The notes under the pieces: model-generated
Told to the model about the DNA's origin: nothing
What the model saw: only the letters and a program-made list of their open reading frames with translations
Database searches by the model: none
Made by a program: the position numbers and the translations under genes
Part shown: in pieces, positions 1 to 6,404 of the stretch
Numbering within the stretch: the stretch's first letter is position 1
How the letters are laid out: every line of letters starts with the position of its first letter
NCBI GenBank assembly: GCA_017395725.1
Contig: JAFQOB010000087.1
Span: forward strand, 1-7,449
Direction: 5' to 3'
Length of the DNA stretch: 7,449 bases
Source of the DNA: Clostridia bacterium
GTDB lineage: Bacteria > Bacillota_A > Clostridia > Oscillospirales > CAG-272

Positions 1-1062
1 CGGCAGTGCAACGGCTACCAACCCATACGTCGATAAAAACGACAGCCACAAGCCTATATCAAACATAGAGTTGGGAGATATTAAACATAAAGCTCCTAAT
101 GCCGTACAAAGTGCCGTAACAGAATCGTGTTTCCTTGAAATAACAAACATCAGATAATACATTATAAGCATTAAAGCGGCTCTGCTTACTGACTGAGAAA
201 AACCTGTTATTCCTGCATATCCAAATGTCAAAGCCATCATCAAATAATGCTTTTTCCGCATATCGCCCTTCATCTTGTCAATCAGCTTATCAAGAGTACC
301 TATAAGCAACGAAAGGTGCATACCGCTTACGGCAAGTATATGTGATATGCCCAGTAAACGAAAGTTATATTTTGTCTCTTCCGACAGCTTTTCTTTATTT
401 CCAAGCAATAATGCTTGTACCAAAGCTCCCTCTTCGCCTTTTACGTTCCTCTCTACCTTAGATGAAAGAATACTGTTTATTCTGTGAAAATAATATTCGG
501 GGAAAAGCTTTTCTTGTCTTCCGTTATCTACGTAGTTATCGGTAACTCTTGCTGACAGATATTTCCCTTGAGCCAAAAATGAGTATTTTGACGAGAAGCC
601 TGATGATGCATCAACTATATCGGAAAACTCTACCTCTGCCGAATGGGAGGTATATTCATCTACTTCAACCCGTCCTTCAAAAGATAGTTGGCTTCTGAAT
701 TTTACCCTCTTGCCGTCTATCTCCCTAACCAGTACGGTATATGATGAATATGAATCGGTTATATTGTCTCTATCGGTTACAACAAATTCTATCTCGCATT
801 TTCTTTCGTCATAAGTCAAAACATTCCTGTAGTTTATGCTGTAAAAATATATAGATACTAATCCCGACAGTATTATGGGCGGAATTGTATAAAGTATAAT
901 TAATCGGTGTTCTTTTCCTTTGAAAATAAAAAATGTCTCTAATATAAGAAGTAACAGTATTACTGCCACTTTTATATAAGAGGCGCTAAAAAAGAAAAGA
1001 AACGAAAATATAACGTAAAGTATGCACGAAAATGCAAACGGTCTTTGCTTTATTGCTTTCAT
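1..1062 (-). CDS. comEC: ComEC/Rec2 family competence protein, N-terminal part (cut by the left edge)
   Basis: ComEC is the inner-membrane channel that passes single-stranded DNA into the cytoplasm during natural transformation. The 354 visible residues, of a family usually 600-800 long, begin with hydrophobic helices (about residues 10-45 and 55-76). A soluble beta-rich part (about 85-180) follows, resembling the DUF4131/OB-like N-terminal region. The Competence domain then starts. Its hallmark is seen at about 216-252: ALLLGNKEKLSEE, then LLGISHILAVSGMHLSLL. GFSQSVSRAALM (288-299) and the segment GLWLSFLSTYGL (337-348) also match the family. The C-terminal part, including any metallo-beta-lactamase-like domain, lies outside the window. 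I chose the ATG at 1062 because an in-frame TGA lies just upstream (about 1075-1077). The ribosome site before it is weak. Many gut Clostridia carry comEC without known competence, so actual DNA uptake is unproven. Confidence 0.93.
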   Translation of the reverse strand, partial: MKAIKQRPFAFSCILYVIFSFLFFFSASYIKVAVILLLLILETFFIFKGKEHRLIILYTIPPIILSGLVSIYFYSINYRNVLTYDERKCEIEFVVTDRDNITDSYSSYTVLVREIDGKRVKFRSQLSFEGRVEVDEYTSHSAEVEFSDIVDASSGFSSKYSFLAQGKYLSARVTDNYVDNGRQEKLFPEYYFHRINSILSSKVERNVKGEEGALVQALLLGNKEKLSEETKYNFRLLGISHILAVSGMHLSLLIGTLDKLIDKMKGDMRKKHYLMMALTFGYAGITGFSQSVSRAALMLIMYYLMFVISRKHDSVTALCTALGALCLISPNSMFDIGLWLSFLSTYGLVAVALP

Positions 1063-1081
1063 AATCGCTATCTTTCATAAG

Positions 1082-1150
1082 TTTGTTTTTCCAGTGGGGG
1101 GGGTGTTTGTGCGGACAGAGGCACCGCCCCCTACCGCACTTAACATTATT
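1082..1150. repeat. GC-rich palindromic intergenic element with a run of eight G
   Basis: This GC-rich island sits in otherwise AT-rich DNA between the small membrane-protein gene and comEC. On the minus strand it reads GTGCGG, a G-rich segment, then CCGCAC (1116-1140), a 6-bp inverted repeat. An outer potential pairing joins AGTG plus GGGGG to CCCCC plus CACT. The eight-G run is at 1096-1103. The layout resembles dispersed GC-rich palindromes (REP/MITE-like) that I recall in intergenic spaces of gut Clostridia. Only one copy is visible here, so repeat status is inferred. No coding potential is evident. Confidence 0.4.
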
Positions 1151-1193
1151 GGATAGGTAGGTGGGCTTGTGTCTCCCAATATTTTTTCGTTTT

Positions 1194-1358
1194 TCAATCA
1201 ATGCTTAAGTATCCGTCTATGCAAATTATTATCCCAATTATAAGTGCGGGAAAAAATATAAAAGCTCCAATCGTACTGTTGTTTACAAAAAACACGGCTC
1301 CTATAACCGCTACAATCAAAAAAACTATGCCGAGGAGCATCTTTTTCACGGATTTCAT
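1194..1358 (-). CDS. Small hypothetical membrane protein, 54 residues, two helices
   Basis: I do not recognise a named family. The 54-residue product starts MKSVKKMLLG and has a basic N-terminus followed by two hydrophobic stretches (about residues 8-25 and 31-48), with a short polar VNNST turn between. It ends GYLSID. It would sit in the membrane as a helical hairpin. The open frame continues upstream to an ATG at 1466, but those 36 extra residues read through the palindromic repeat at 1405-1456. I therefore chose the ATG at 1358, which has a purine-rich AAAGAGAG stretch about 8 bases upstream. The gene lies between rarA and comEC on the same strand, but with repeat-containing gaps on both sides. 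Function cannot be inferred. It could also be non-functional, though the clean two-helix pattern favours a real gene. Confidence 0.6.
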   Translation of the reverse strand: MKSVKKMLLGIVFLIVAVIGAVFFVNNSTIGAFIFFPALIIGIIICIDGYLSID

Positions 1359-1404
1359 AAAGTGTTCTCTCTTTCTTATCTTGTAGTTTATTCTTTCAAC
1401 TTTT

Positions 1405-1456
1405 GTCCCTCTCAGTCGCCCTTCGGCGACAGCTCTCCCGTAGGGCGAGCCTTTTA
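1405..1456 (-). repeat. Dispersed double-hairpin repeat of gut Clostridia type
   Basis: On the minus strand the element starts AAAAGGCTCGCCCTACGGGA and continues AGCTGTCGCCGAAGGGCGAC, then TGAGAGGG. It folds as two adjacent hairpins. GCTCGCCC pairs with GGGAGAGC around a TAC loop, with one G-A mismatch. GTCGCC pairs with GGCGAC around a GAAG loop. The pattern of a GGCTC...GAGCTGTC hairpin followed by a GAC-TGAG-GGG tail is one I recall as frequent between genes in Oscillospiraceae and related Clostridia, where it is often mis-called as coding. It lies between rarA and the small membrane-protein gene and could also affect transcript ends. No T-run follows it, so I do not call it an intrinsic terminator. 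Confidence 0.6.
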
Positions 1457-1510
1457 GTTTGTACAATCTTTATAATTTGTAAGAACCGTTGAACGATAAC
1501 AAAAAATCTA

Positions 1511-2734
1511 TTATTTCTTCTTTATCAAGTCCCAATATGCCTTGGCGGCTTGTTCCTGCTTGTTTTCGCCGTAAGTATAATATTTGCCCGTAGCGTCATC
1601 GGGAAGATATTTTTGCTCTACGTAATGATTGGGATAATCGTGGGGATATTTATATTCGTCGTGATATCTGCTCTGGAAAAGTCTCGGCACTTCCATTCCC
1701 TTGCCATTCTCAATATCCTGTTTCGCTAAGTCATACGCCATATACGCACTGTTGGATTTAGGACAAGTCGCAAGAAATATCGTAGCATTTGCAAGGGGGA
1801 TTCTTGCCTCGGGAAGCCCTACGTTAAACGCACTGTCAATACAGCTTTTAACCATAACGGGCGCCAAAGGATACGCTAAACCTATATCCTCACTTGCAAT
1901 AACCTGCAAACGTCTGCAGGCTGATATCATATCGCCGTTTTCTATAAGCTTTACAAGATAAAAAATCGCAGCATCGGGGTCAGAGCCTCTTATGGACTTC
2001 TGAAGCGCCGACAGCATATCATAATGAGAGTCTCCGTGCTTATCGTAAACAGAACTAACCTCGGGGACAAATGAATCTATAAGCTCTTGGGTTATCTCAC
2101 TGTCTGCCGTCATATATACGTTTTCAAGGGTATTCAAAGCGCGTCTTACGTCTCCCGATGCACATTTCGCAATTTGCATCAATGCGTTTTCGGAGGCTGT
2201 TACCGTCTTCTTCTGCTCGGTATTTAAAATATCAAGTCCCCTCTTCAATGCGGGAATCATATCCTCTTTCGTAACCGATTTAAATTCAAATACCGCAGAA
2301 CGCGACAAAATCGAATTATATATATAGAAAAAGGGATTTTCAGTCGTTGAAGCAATAAGTGTTATTCTGCCGTCTTCCATATATTCAAGCAAAGACTGCT
2401 GTTGCTTCTTATTGAAATACTGTATCTCGTCAAGATATAGCAATACCCCGTTTGAGCCGAACAGCGTTCCTGTCTGAGCTATTATATCACGCACGTCATT
2501 CAAAGATGCTGACGTCGCATTAAGTGAATAAAGCTTCATACCGCTTTTCTTTGCAATAATACTCGCCGCAGTAGTCTTCCCTGTTCCGGGGGGGCCGTAA
2601 AAAATCATATTGGTTATATAATTATTCTTGTCCATTCGCGTAATGGCGCCCTTTTCACCAAAAAGGTGCTTTTGTCCCACCATCTCGTCAAAGCCTTGCG
2701 GTCTTATTCTGTCTGCCAATGGCTGATTACTCAT
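1511..2734 (-). CDS. rarA: Replication-associated recombination protein A (RarA/MgsA), AAA+ ATPase
   Basis: RarA is a clamp-loader-like AAA+ ATPase that acts at stalled replication forks and single-stranded DNA ends. The 407-residue protein is slightly short for the family (about 420-450) but appears complete. The AAA+ domain shows Walker A GPPGTGKTT (47-55), Walker B LLYLDEIQ (98-105) followed by FNKKQQQSLLE, sensor 1 region IASTTENP (127-134), arginine-finger region LSRSAVFEF (143-151) and sensor 2 GDVRRALN (194-201). The RarA-specific C-terminal half has KSIRGSDPDAA (246-256), RRLQVIASEDIGLAYP (274-289), KSNSAY (326-331) and YKYPHDYPNHYVEQKYLPD (361-379). The start ATG overlaps the stop of the upstream araC gene in an ATGA arrangement. 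GGAGGGG lies about 8 bases upstream, so translation is probably coupled. Confidence 0.97.
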   Translation of the reverse strand: MSNQPLADRIRPQGFDEMVGQKHLFGEKGAITRMDKNNYITNMIFYGPPGTGKTTAASIIAKKSGMKLYSLNATSASLNDVRDIIAQTGTLFGSNGVLLYLDEIQYFNKKQQQSLLEYMEDGRITLIASTTENPFFYIYNSILSRSAVFEFKSVTKEDMIPALKRGLDILNTEQKKTVTASENALMQIAKCASGDVRRALNTLENVYMTADSEITQELIDSFVPEVSSVYDKHGDSHYDMLSALQKSIRGSDPDAAIFYLVKLIENGDMISACRRLQVIASEDIGLAYPLAPVMVKSCIDSAFNVGLPEARIPLANATIFLATCPKSNSAYMAYDLAKQDIENGKGMEVPRLFQSRYHDEYKYPHDYPNHYVEQKYLPDDATGKYYTYGENKQEQAAKAYWDLIKKK

Positions 2735-3615
2735 ATTTCTTCCCCTCCCTCTTTCTCTGTTTTATTCTTTCTGTATTCTCCGGGAGTACTGCCGCTATAT
2801 TTTTGGAATGCCAAGAAGAATCCTCTCGGCGTTGTATATCCAACCCTTTCGCCAATTTCTCCTATAGTCAAATCTGTCTCTTTCAACAGCTTTTGGGCGT
2901 TTCTCATACGTAATTCAAGCTTCAATTCATTAAAGCTCTTACCGTATGCGGAACTGATTATTCTCGTTATCGTCTTTGGCGAAACAAACAGCTTTTCACT
3001 CAGCGACTCAAGAGATATATCCGTCATATAATAAATGTCAAGTAATCTGTCTATAGCGTATTTATACACCCAGTAAGTATTCGGTCTTATTTCGTTTTCG
3101 GGAGCTGTTAACGCTCCGTCCTTTATTAAATCGTAAAGGGCAAATATAAGCTCCGTTACGTTTGCCTTTACCCGCCATTCCTTCCCCAATTTTTCGGAAG
3201 CATAACTGTCAAGCACCATATCAAGCAATATTCCCGCATATCCGCTGTCGTCTATCTTATAAAAACCACAGCTGCCAAACGCCTTGCTTATCTTGTCATA
3301 CAGCTTTTCCTTTTCGGTGCTTTTTATCTTTTCAAAAGTAAAAAATACGCTCTTTTTCAAAACCTCCGAGTCTGAAAAAGTGCTGTGATAGCAATTCGGG
3401 GGAATAATCATCATCTGGTTCTTGCTTAGCTTGAACTGCTGTGTCTCGGTATTTACCGTAAGACAGCCGTCTTGTAGATAAAACATTTCCCAAAATGAAT
3501 GCATATGCACATTCGTATCTCCCGACCTTGTTGTCGTCTCGTCGGTTATAAAAACTATCTTCAGGTCGGAACACAATACTTCTATGGAATTGTAATCAAA
3601 ATCCTTATTTTGCAT
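2731..3615 (-). CDS. AraC-family transcriptional regulator with N-terminal cupin-like domain
   Basis: This is a cytoplasmic DNA-binding regulator of 294 residues, a normal length for AraC proteins with a sensing domain. The N-terminal half looks like an AraC cupin. HMHSFWEMFYLQDG (37-50) carries the first histidine motif, and the strand MMIIPPNCYHS (68-78) the typical PP...H turn. A helical linker follows. The C-terminal double helix-turn-helix runs about 196-283: ISLESLSEKLFVSPKTITRI (200-219) is the first HTH, and LTIGEIGERVGY (249-260) with FFLAFQKYSGSTPGEYRK (266-283) is the second, matching the family signature. The start ATG has GGGAGGAA about 5 bases upstream. It lies 23 bases downstream of folC and overlaps rarA by four bases. 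Effector and targets are unknown. The histidines hint at a small-molecule or sugar ligand but do not identify it. Confidence 0.93.
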   Translation of the reverse strand: MQNKDFDYNSIEVLCSDLKIVFITDETTTRSGDTNVHMHSFWEMFYLQDGCLTVNTETQQFKLSKNQMMIIPPNCYHSTFSDSEVLKKSVFFTFEKIKSTEKEKLYDKISKAFGSCGFYKIDDSGYAGILLDMVLDSYASEKLGKEWRVKANVTELIFALYDLIKDGALTAPENEIRPNTYWVYKYAIDRLLDIYYMTDISLESLSEKLFVSPKTITRIISSAYGKSFNELKLELRMRNAQKLLKETDLTIGEIGERVGYTTPRGFFLAFQKYSGSTPGEYRKNKTEKEGGEEI

Positions 3616-3638
3616 TTCCGTTCCTCCCTGTAGTTTTT

Positions 3639-4925
3639 TTATTTTACAATCTTTTCTAAAGCATCTCTAATATCGCCATACATATAAAGTGTACCGAGTG
3701 ATACCAAAGCACAGCCCTTCTTTGCCGACGAATCGAGGGCTGCTTTTACTCCCTCTTCTATCGTTTTAAATGCATTTGCCTTTATTCCGTAATTATTAAA
3801 ATATTCGGCATAAACCTTGCTGTCCATTGACCTTGGGTTATTGGGGATAACCGTAAACACCTCGTCTGCTACTTCGGCTATTACGGGCAGCATAGAATTT
3901 ACGTCTTTATCTGCCATAACGCCCGATATTATATTCACCTTTTTGTCTCCAAAAAATCTCTTGATACTGTCAACGCAAGCACGTAATCCCTCGGGATTAT
4001 GAGCACCGTCATATATCATTAAAGGGTCTTCGTTTATAATCTCAAAACGCGCGGGCCAGTAAACCTCTGCCATTCCGTTTCTTATATCTTCTTCGCTTAT
4101 CTTAAATCCAACGCTTGTTAAAACCAAAAGACACTTCAATGCAGTCGCTATGTTGCTGGGCTGATAATCGCCTACAAGAGACACAAACAGCTTTTTAAAC
4201 TGTGGCGTATCAAGGGTACAGCCGCGAAGTGAAAACTCTATATTCTTAAATTCTGCATCTGTCGCAGTATGGAGTATTGAGTTCCTTTCGTTTGCAACCT
4301 TGCTTATGGCTTCATAAGCTTCAACACTCTTTCCACCGTAAACAACAGGGATATTCTGCTTTATTATACCCGCTTTTTCGGTGGCTATCTTCCCTAATGT
4401 ATCCCCTAAATATGCCGTATGGTCAAGGGCTATACCTGTTATAACGGACAAAACGGTGGTCTTTATAATATTGGTAGAATCAAGTCTTCCCCCCATACCC
4501 GTTTCAAGCACCACTATATCGCAGTTATTTCTGCTGAAATATTCAAAAGCTATAGCCGTTATAAGCTCAAATTCGGTGGGTACGTCTTCCATCTTATCTG
4601 CAAACTGTTTAACGTATTCCGTTACCTCGGACAGCTCTTCGTTGGATATCATCTGTCCGTCTATCATCATTCTCTCGTTAAAATATCTTACAAAGGGAGA
4701 CGTATAAAGTCCCGTCTTGTATCCCGCTTTTCTAAGCACCGTTGACAGCATTGAGCATACAGATCCCTTGCCGTTCGTACCTGCAACGTGGATATATTTC
4801 AGCTTATCCTGTGGGTTGCCCATCATCGAAAGAAGCTTTTCTGTTCGTTCAAGCCCCGGTCGGCTTCCCTTCCAACATACTGAATGGATATATTCAAGAG
4901 TTTCCTTATAATTCATCATAACCAA
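3639..4925 (-). CDS. folC: Bifunctional folylpolyglutamate synthase / dihydrofolate synthase
   Basis: FolC ligates L-glutamate to dihydropteroate and/or to folate monoglutamates using ATP, making and retaining polyglutamylated folates in the cytoplasm. The 428-residue product is full length. Mur-ligase-type features run in order: ATP-binding loop HVAGTNGKGSVCSML (46-60), folate loop region LYTSPFVRYFNERM (73-86), ETGMGGRLDSTN (141-152), and DHTAYLGDTLGKIATEKAGI (168-187). In the last, Lys184 matches the carbamylated metal-site lysine of the family. The C-terminal glutamate-ligase domain holds IYDGAHNPEGL (304-314) with Asp306 and His309. I kept the first ATG of a MVMM start because GGAAGAG lies about 9 bases before it; ATGs at 4919 or 4916 are alternatives. 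The gene overlaps folT by 20 bases, so translational coupling is likely. Whether it has both activities cannot be told from sequence alone. Confidence 0.96.
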   Translation of the reverse strand: MVMMNYKETLEYIHSVCWKGSRPGLERTEKLLSMMGNPQDKLKYIHVAGTNGKGSVCSMLSTVLRKAGYKTGLYTSPFVRYFNERMMIDGQMISNEELSEVTEYVKQFADKMEDVPTEFELITAIAFEYFSRNNCDIVVLETGMGGRLDSTNIIKTTVLSVITGIALDHTAYLGDTLGKIATEKAGIIKQNIPVVYGGKSVEAYEAISKVANERNSILHTATDAEFKNIEFSLRGCTLDTPQFKKLFVSLVGDYQPSNIATALKCLLVLTSVGFKISEEDIRNGMAEVYWPARFEIINEDPLMIYDGAHNPEGLRACVDSIKRFFGDKKVNIISGVMADKDVNSMLPVIAEVADEVFTVIPNNPRSMDSKVYAEYFNNYGIKANAFKTIEEGVKAALDSSAKKGCALVSLGTLYMYGDIRDALEKIVK

Positions 4926-5457
4926 TCACTCTTCCTAGGCCCCTTTTTATTGCCTTGTTATTAAGTAAAATAATTATTATCACACACTCTACTGCCGCAG
5001 TAATAGAATAAGTCACTATCCTTTCGGCAAAAAGTACTGCCAACGGTGTGCCAAACATACTGTGCAATACAAACGTCTTTATTATCACGTTTCCTATAAT
5101 ATGCGCTGACAATACAGATACTATTATCGCAAAGTTTCGATACCTCTTTAATAACATAAAAATCAGTCCGGAAAATAAACCTACAGCCAATGATGCCAAC
5201 GTTATAAGAGGATTTATGGCATACCCTCTGAATAAGCACCCAAGCAAGTCTGCTACTATGCCTATAACTCCGCCGACTATGGGACCCATTGTAATCCCAC
5301 CAAAAATTATGGGGAAATTCTCTAAGCTTATCCGCCACGTGTCGCCGCTTGGTGCTATAAACTTCATTACTCCGCTTACTGCACATAACAGCGCGGCAAA
5401 CACCAACACCTTTACGCTTCCAAACAAAGCTATGTGTTGTTTACTATTTTTTTGCAT
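4906..5457 (-). CDS. folT: Folate ECF transporter substrate-binding (S) component FolT
   Basis: FolT is the membrane protein that binds folate for an energy-coupling-factor (ECF) importer. It works with a shared EcfA/EcfA'/EcfT module, which is not in this window. The 183-residue product has a basic N-terminus and about six hydrophobic segments (about 11-31, 47-72, 83-103, 108-127, 136-144 and 149-166). The diagnostic stretch is at 42-72: RISLENFPIIFGGI, then MGPIVGGVIGIVADLLG, as in the FolT family, followed by INPLITLASLAVGLFSGLIF (81-100). Specificity is supported by context: a THF riboswitch precedes it and folC overlaps its 3' end. The ATG at 5457 has a strong AGGAGG 7 bases upstream, and that site lies inside the riboswitch expression-platform hairpin. 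A membrane protein of another vitamin specificity is possible in principle but unlikely. Confidence 0.93.
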   Translation of the reverse strand: MQKNSKQHIALFGSVKVLVFAALLCAVSGVMKFIAPSGDTWRISLENFPIIFGGITMGPIVGGVIGIVADLLGCLFRGYAINPLITLASLAVGLFSGLIFMLLKRYRNFAIIVSVLSAHIIGNVIIKTFVLHSMFGTPLAVLFAERIVTYSITAAVECVIIIILLNNKAIKRGLGRVIGYDEL

Positions 5458-5504
5458 AAAAAAACCTCCTCACATTGTTCATTCCAAAGCCACAAAATGA
5501 GGAG
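5458..5504 (-). terminator. Riboswitch expression platform: terminator hairpin that also covers the folT ribosome site
   Basis: On the minus strand CTCCTCAT-T-TTG (5504-5493) pairs with CAA-T-GTGAGGAG (5477-5466): eight pairs, one T-T mismatch, then three more pairs. Seven T follow (5464-5458), so it has the form of an intrinsic terminator. The 3' arm contains most of the AGGAGG ribosome site (5470-5465), and the T-run ends directly against the folT ATG. The same stem could therefore stop transcription or block translation initiation. A competing pairing ATGAG (5523-5519) with CTCAT (5502-5498) would open it and may be the anti-terminator. Formation should be favoured when the upstream aptamer binds THF. 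Confidence 0.8.
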
Positions 5505-5530
5505 CATTTATATGTCGTCTCATATATGTA

Positions 5531-5628
5531 ACAGCGGGATGCGGCAAATGAACCGCAACATCTACTGCTTTCGTCCGAACGACAACTCCCTGTTCATTCG
5601 GCACTTAACGCTCATCTGCCTACTCTGT
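5531..5628 (-). promoter_or_regulatory. Tetrahydrofolate (THF, folT-type) riboswitch aptamer
   Basis: The minus strand carries the conserved blocks of the class I THF riboswitch in order: AGAGTAG, GCGTTAAGTG, GGGAGTTGTC, ACGAA, then GCGGTTCATTTGCCGCATCC. Pairings support it. P1 is ACAG (5628-5625) with CTGT (5534-5531). P2 is GGCAGATGA (5620-5612) with TCATTTGCC (5551-5543), nine pairs including one G-T. P3 is CCGAAT (5601-5596) with GTTCGG (5580-5575). The long-range pseudoknot expected in this class can form between GGGA in the P3 loop (5590-5587) and TCCC (5539-5536). It directly precedes folT, the most common gene partner of this class. Binding of reduced folate should turn the operon down. 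Confidence 0.95.
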
Positions 5629-5634
5629 GTTTAC

Positions 5635-5666
5635 ATTATACTATCACAAAAAAATTCATTTTGCAA
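5635..5666 (-). promoter_or_regulatory. Probable promoter of the riboswitch-folT operon
   Basis: A perfect TATAAT lies on the minus strand at 5640-5635. Transcription would begin about 7 bases downstream, near 5628, which is exactly where riboswitch stem P1 begins. The best -35-like hexamer is TTGCAA at 5666-5661, but the spacer is 20 bases, longer than optimal. The -10 call is therefore firm and the -35 call weak. Confidence 0.6.
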
Positions 5667-5694
5667 TAGGCATTTTAATTATTATTTACATTTA

Positions 5695-5723
5695 TTGACA
5701 TTTTTCTACATTTGTTATAAAAT
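5695..5723 (+). promoter_or_regulatory. Sigma-A-type promoter of the shikimate-kinase-like gene
   Basis: A perfect TTGACA (5695-5700) is followed after 17 bases by TAAAAT (5718-5723). Transcription would start near 5730, leaving a leader of about 25 bases before the ATG at 5755. It is divergent from the folT promoter, with about 55 bases between the nearest elements. Confidence 0.7.
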
Positions 5724-5754
5724 CCTTATATATTACGTTGAATTAGGTGAAAAT

Positions 5755-6270
5755 ATGAAAAACAACAATATAATCCTTATAGGTATGCCGGGTTCCGGTA
5801 AAAGCACTACCGGTGTCCTTTTCGCTAAAGCTATGAACTACCGTTTTCTTGACGTGGATTTTCTTATCCAAGAACACGAGGGAAAAAGACTCTATGAAGT
5901 TATCGAGGAAAAGGGTAACGACTATTTTTTGCAAGTCGAAGATAAAGTTAATGCCGGTCTCAACGTTGAAAGAACCGTTATCGCCACCGGCGGAAGCGTT
6001 ATCTACTGCGAAAACGCTATGAAGCATCTTAAAACCCTGGGCACCGTCATCTATCTTAAAGTTCCCGAAGAAGAAATCGAAAGACGTATCACCAACTTTT
6101 CTACAAGAGGTATCATTATTAAATCGGGCGATACCCTCAAGGACCTCTATAACGAAAGAATCCCACTCTATGAAAAATATGCCGACCTTACCGTTCTTTG
6201 CGATGAAAAAGAATTGCAATACAACGCAGATAAGATGATGAATGAGTATATTAAATATATACAAAAATAA
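5755..6270 (+). CDS. Shikimate-kinase-family P-loop kinase with an atypical substrate site
   Basis: The 171-residue protein has the length and layout of shikimate kinase (AroK/AroL), which phosphorylates the 3-OH of shikimate in chorismate synthesis. Visible elements are Walker A GMPGSGKST (10-18), FLDVD (31-35) matching the Mg/shikimate aspartates, TGGS (78-81) matching the family GGG loop, lid-region arginine STRG (116-119) in place of the usual RPLL, and NERIPLYEKYADLTV (133-147) with the conserved C-terminal arginine (Arg135). At the place of the usual substrate arginine in FRxxE, the sequence is FLQVE (58-62), so that arginine is Leu59. Substrate is therefore uncertain: it may be a true but divergent shikimate kinase or a paralogue with another small hydroxylated substrate. 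No other aromatic-pathway gene is adjacent. The frame stays open upstream to 5434, but the ATG at 5755 starts the P-loop fold and has AGGTG 5 bases before it. Confidence 0.85.
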   Translation: MKNNNIILIGMPGSGKSTTGVLFAKAMNYRFLDVDFLIQEHEGKRLYEVIEEKGNDYFLQVEDKVNAGLNVERTVIATGGSVIYCENAMKHLKTLGTVIYLKVPEEEIERRITNFSTRGIIIKSGDTLKDLYNERIPLYEKYADLTVLCDEKELQYNADKMMNEYIKYIQK

Positions 6271-6335
6271 CCCGATATTGTCCTCTGTATGTAAATTTGG
6301 TTGAATGTTTTTAAGTGTTTTTTCAAATCCGCCTA

Positions 6336-6364
6336 TTGATTTTTTTACTCACTTGGTTTATTAT
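6336..6364 (+). promoter_or_regulatory. Probable promoter of the Gfo/Idh/MocA-type oxidoreductase gene
   Basis: TTGATT (6336-6341) and TATTAT (6359-6364) are separated by 17 bases, and transcription would start near 6371. The leader holds AAGGAG (6392-6397), 7 bases before the ATG. The rest of the 134-base spacer after the kinase gene shows no convincing terminator, so read-through from the kinase gene is also possible. Confidence 0.5.
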
Positions 6365-6404
6365 ATTATCGAATATAAATTTGTGTTAAATAAGGAGAAT
6401 CACT

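Noticed and set aside
1096..1103. Eight-G run as a phase-variation switch
   Set aside because: It is outside any coding frame and not placed between promoter elements that I can identify, so there is no mechanism to support the claim.
986..1201. A 71-residue open frame on the minus strand overlapping the comEC start
   Set aside because: It translates the GC-rich palindrome and then an alternative frame of comEC; there is no plausible protein.
5434..5754. Upstream extension of the shikimate-kinase-like frame by 107 residues
   Set aside because: It reads antisense through the THF riboswitch and the terminator of folT, has no family similarity, and lies upstream of the mapped-looking promoter; the ATG at 5755 has a proper ribosome site and starts the P-loop fold.
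5743..6264. A 173-residue open frame on the minus strand
   Set aside because: It is antisense to the shikimate-kinase-like gene and its sequence shows no recognisable domain.
6313..6354. Inverted repeat AAGTG...CACTT as a terminator for the kinase gene
   Set aside because: The arms are five bases with a long, unpaired interior and T-runs on both inner flanks; it overlaps the likely promoter of the next gene.
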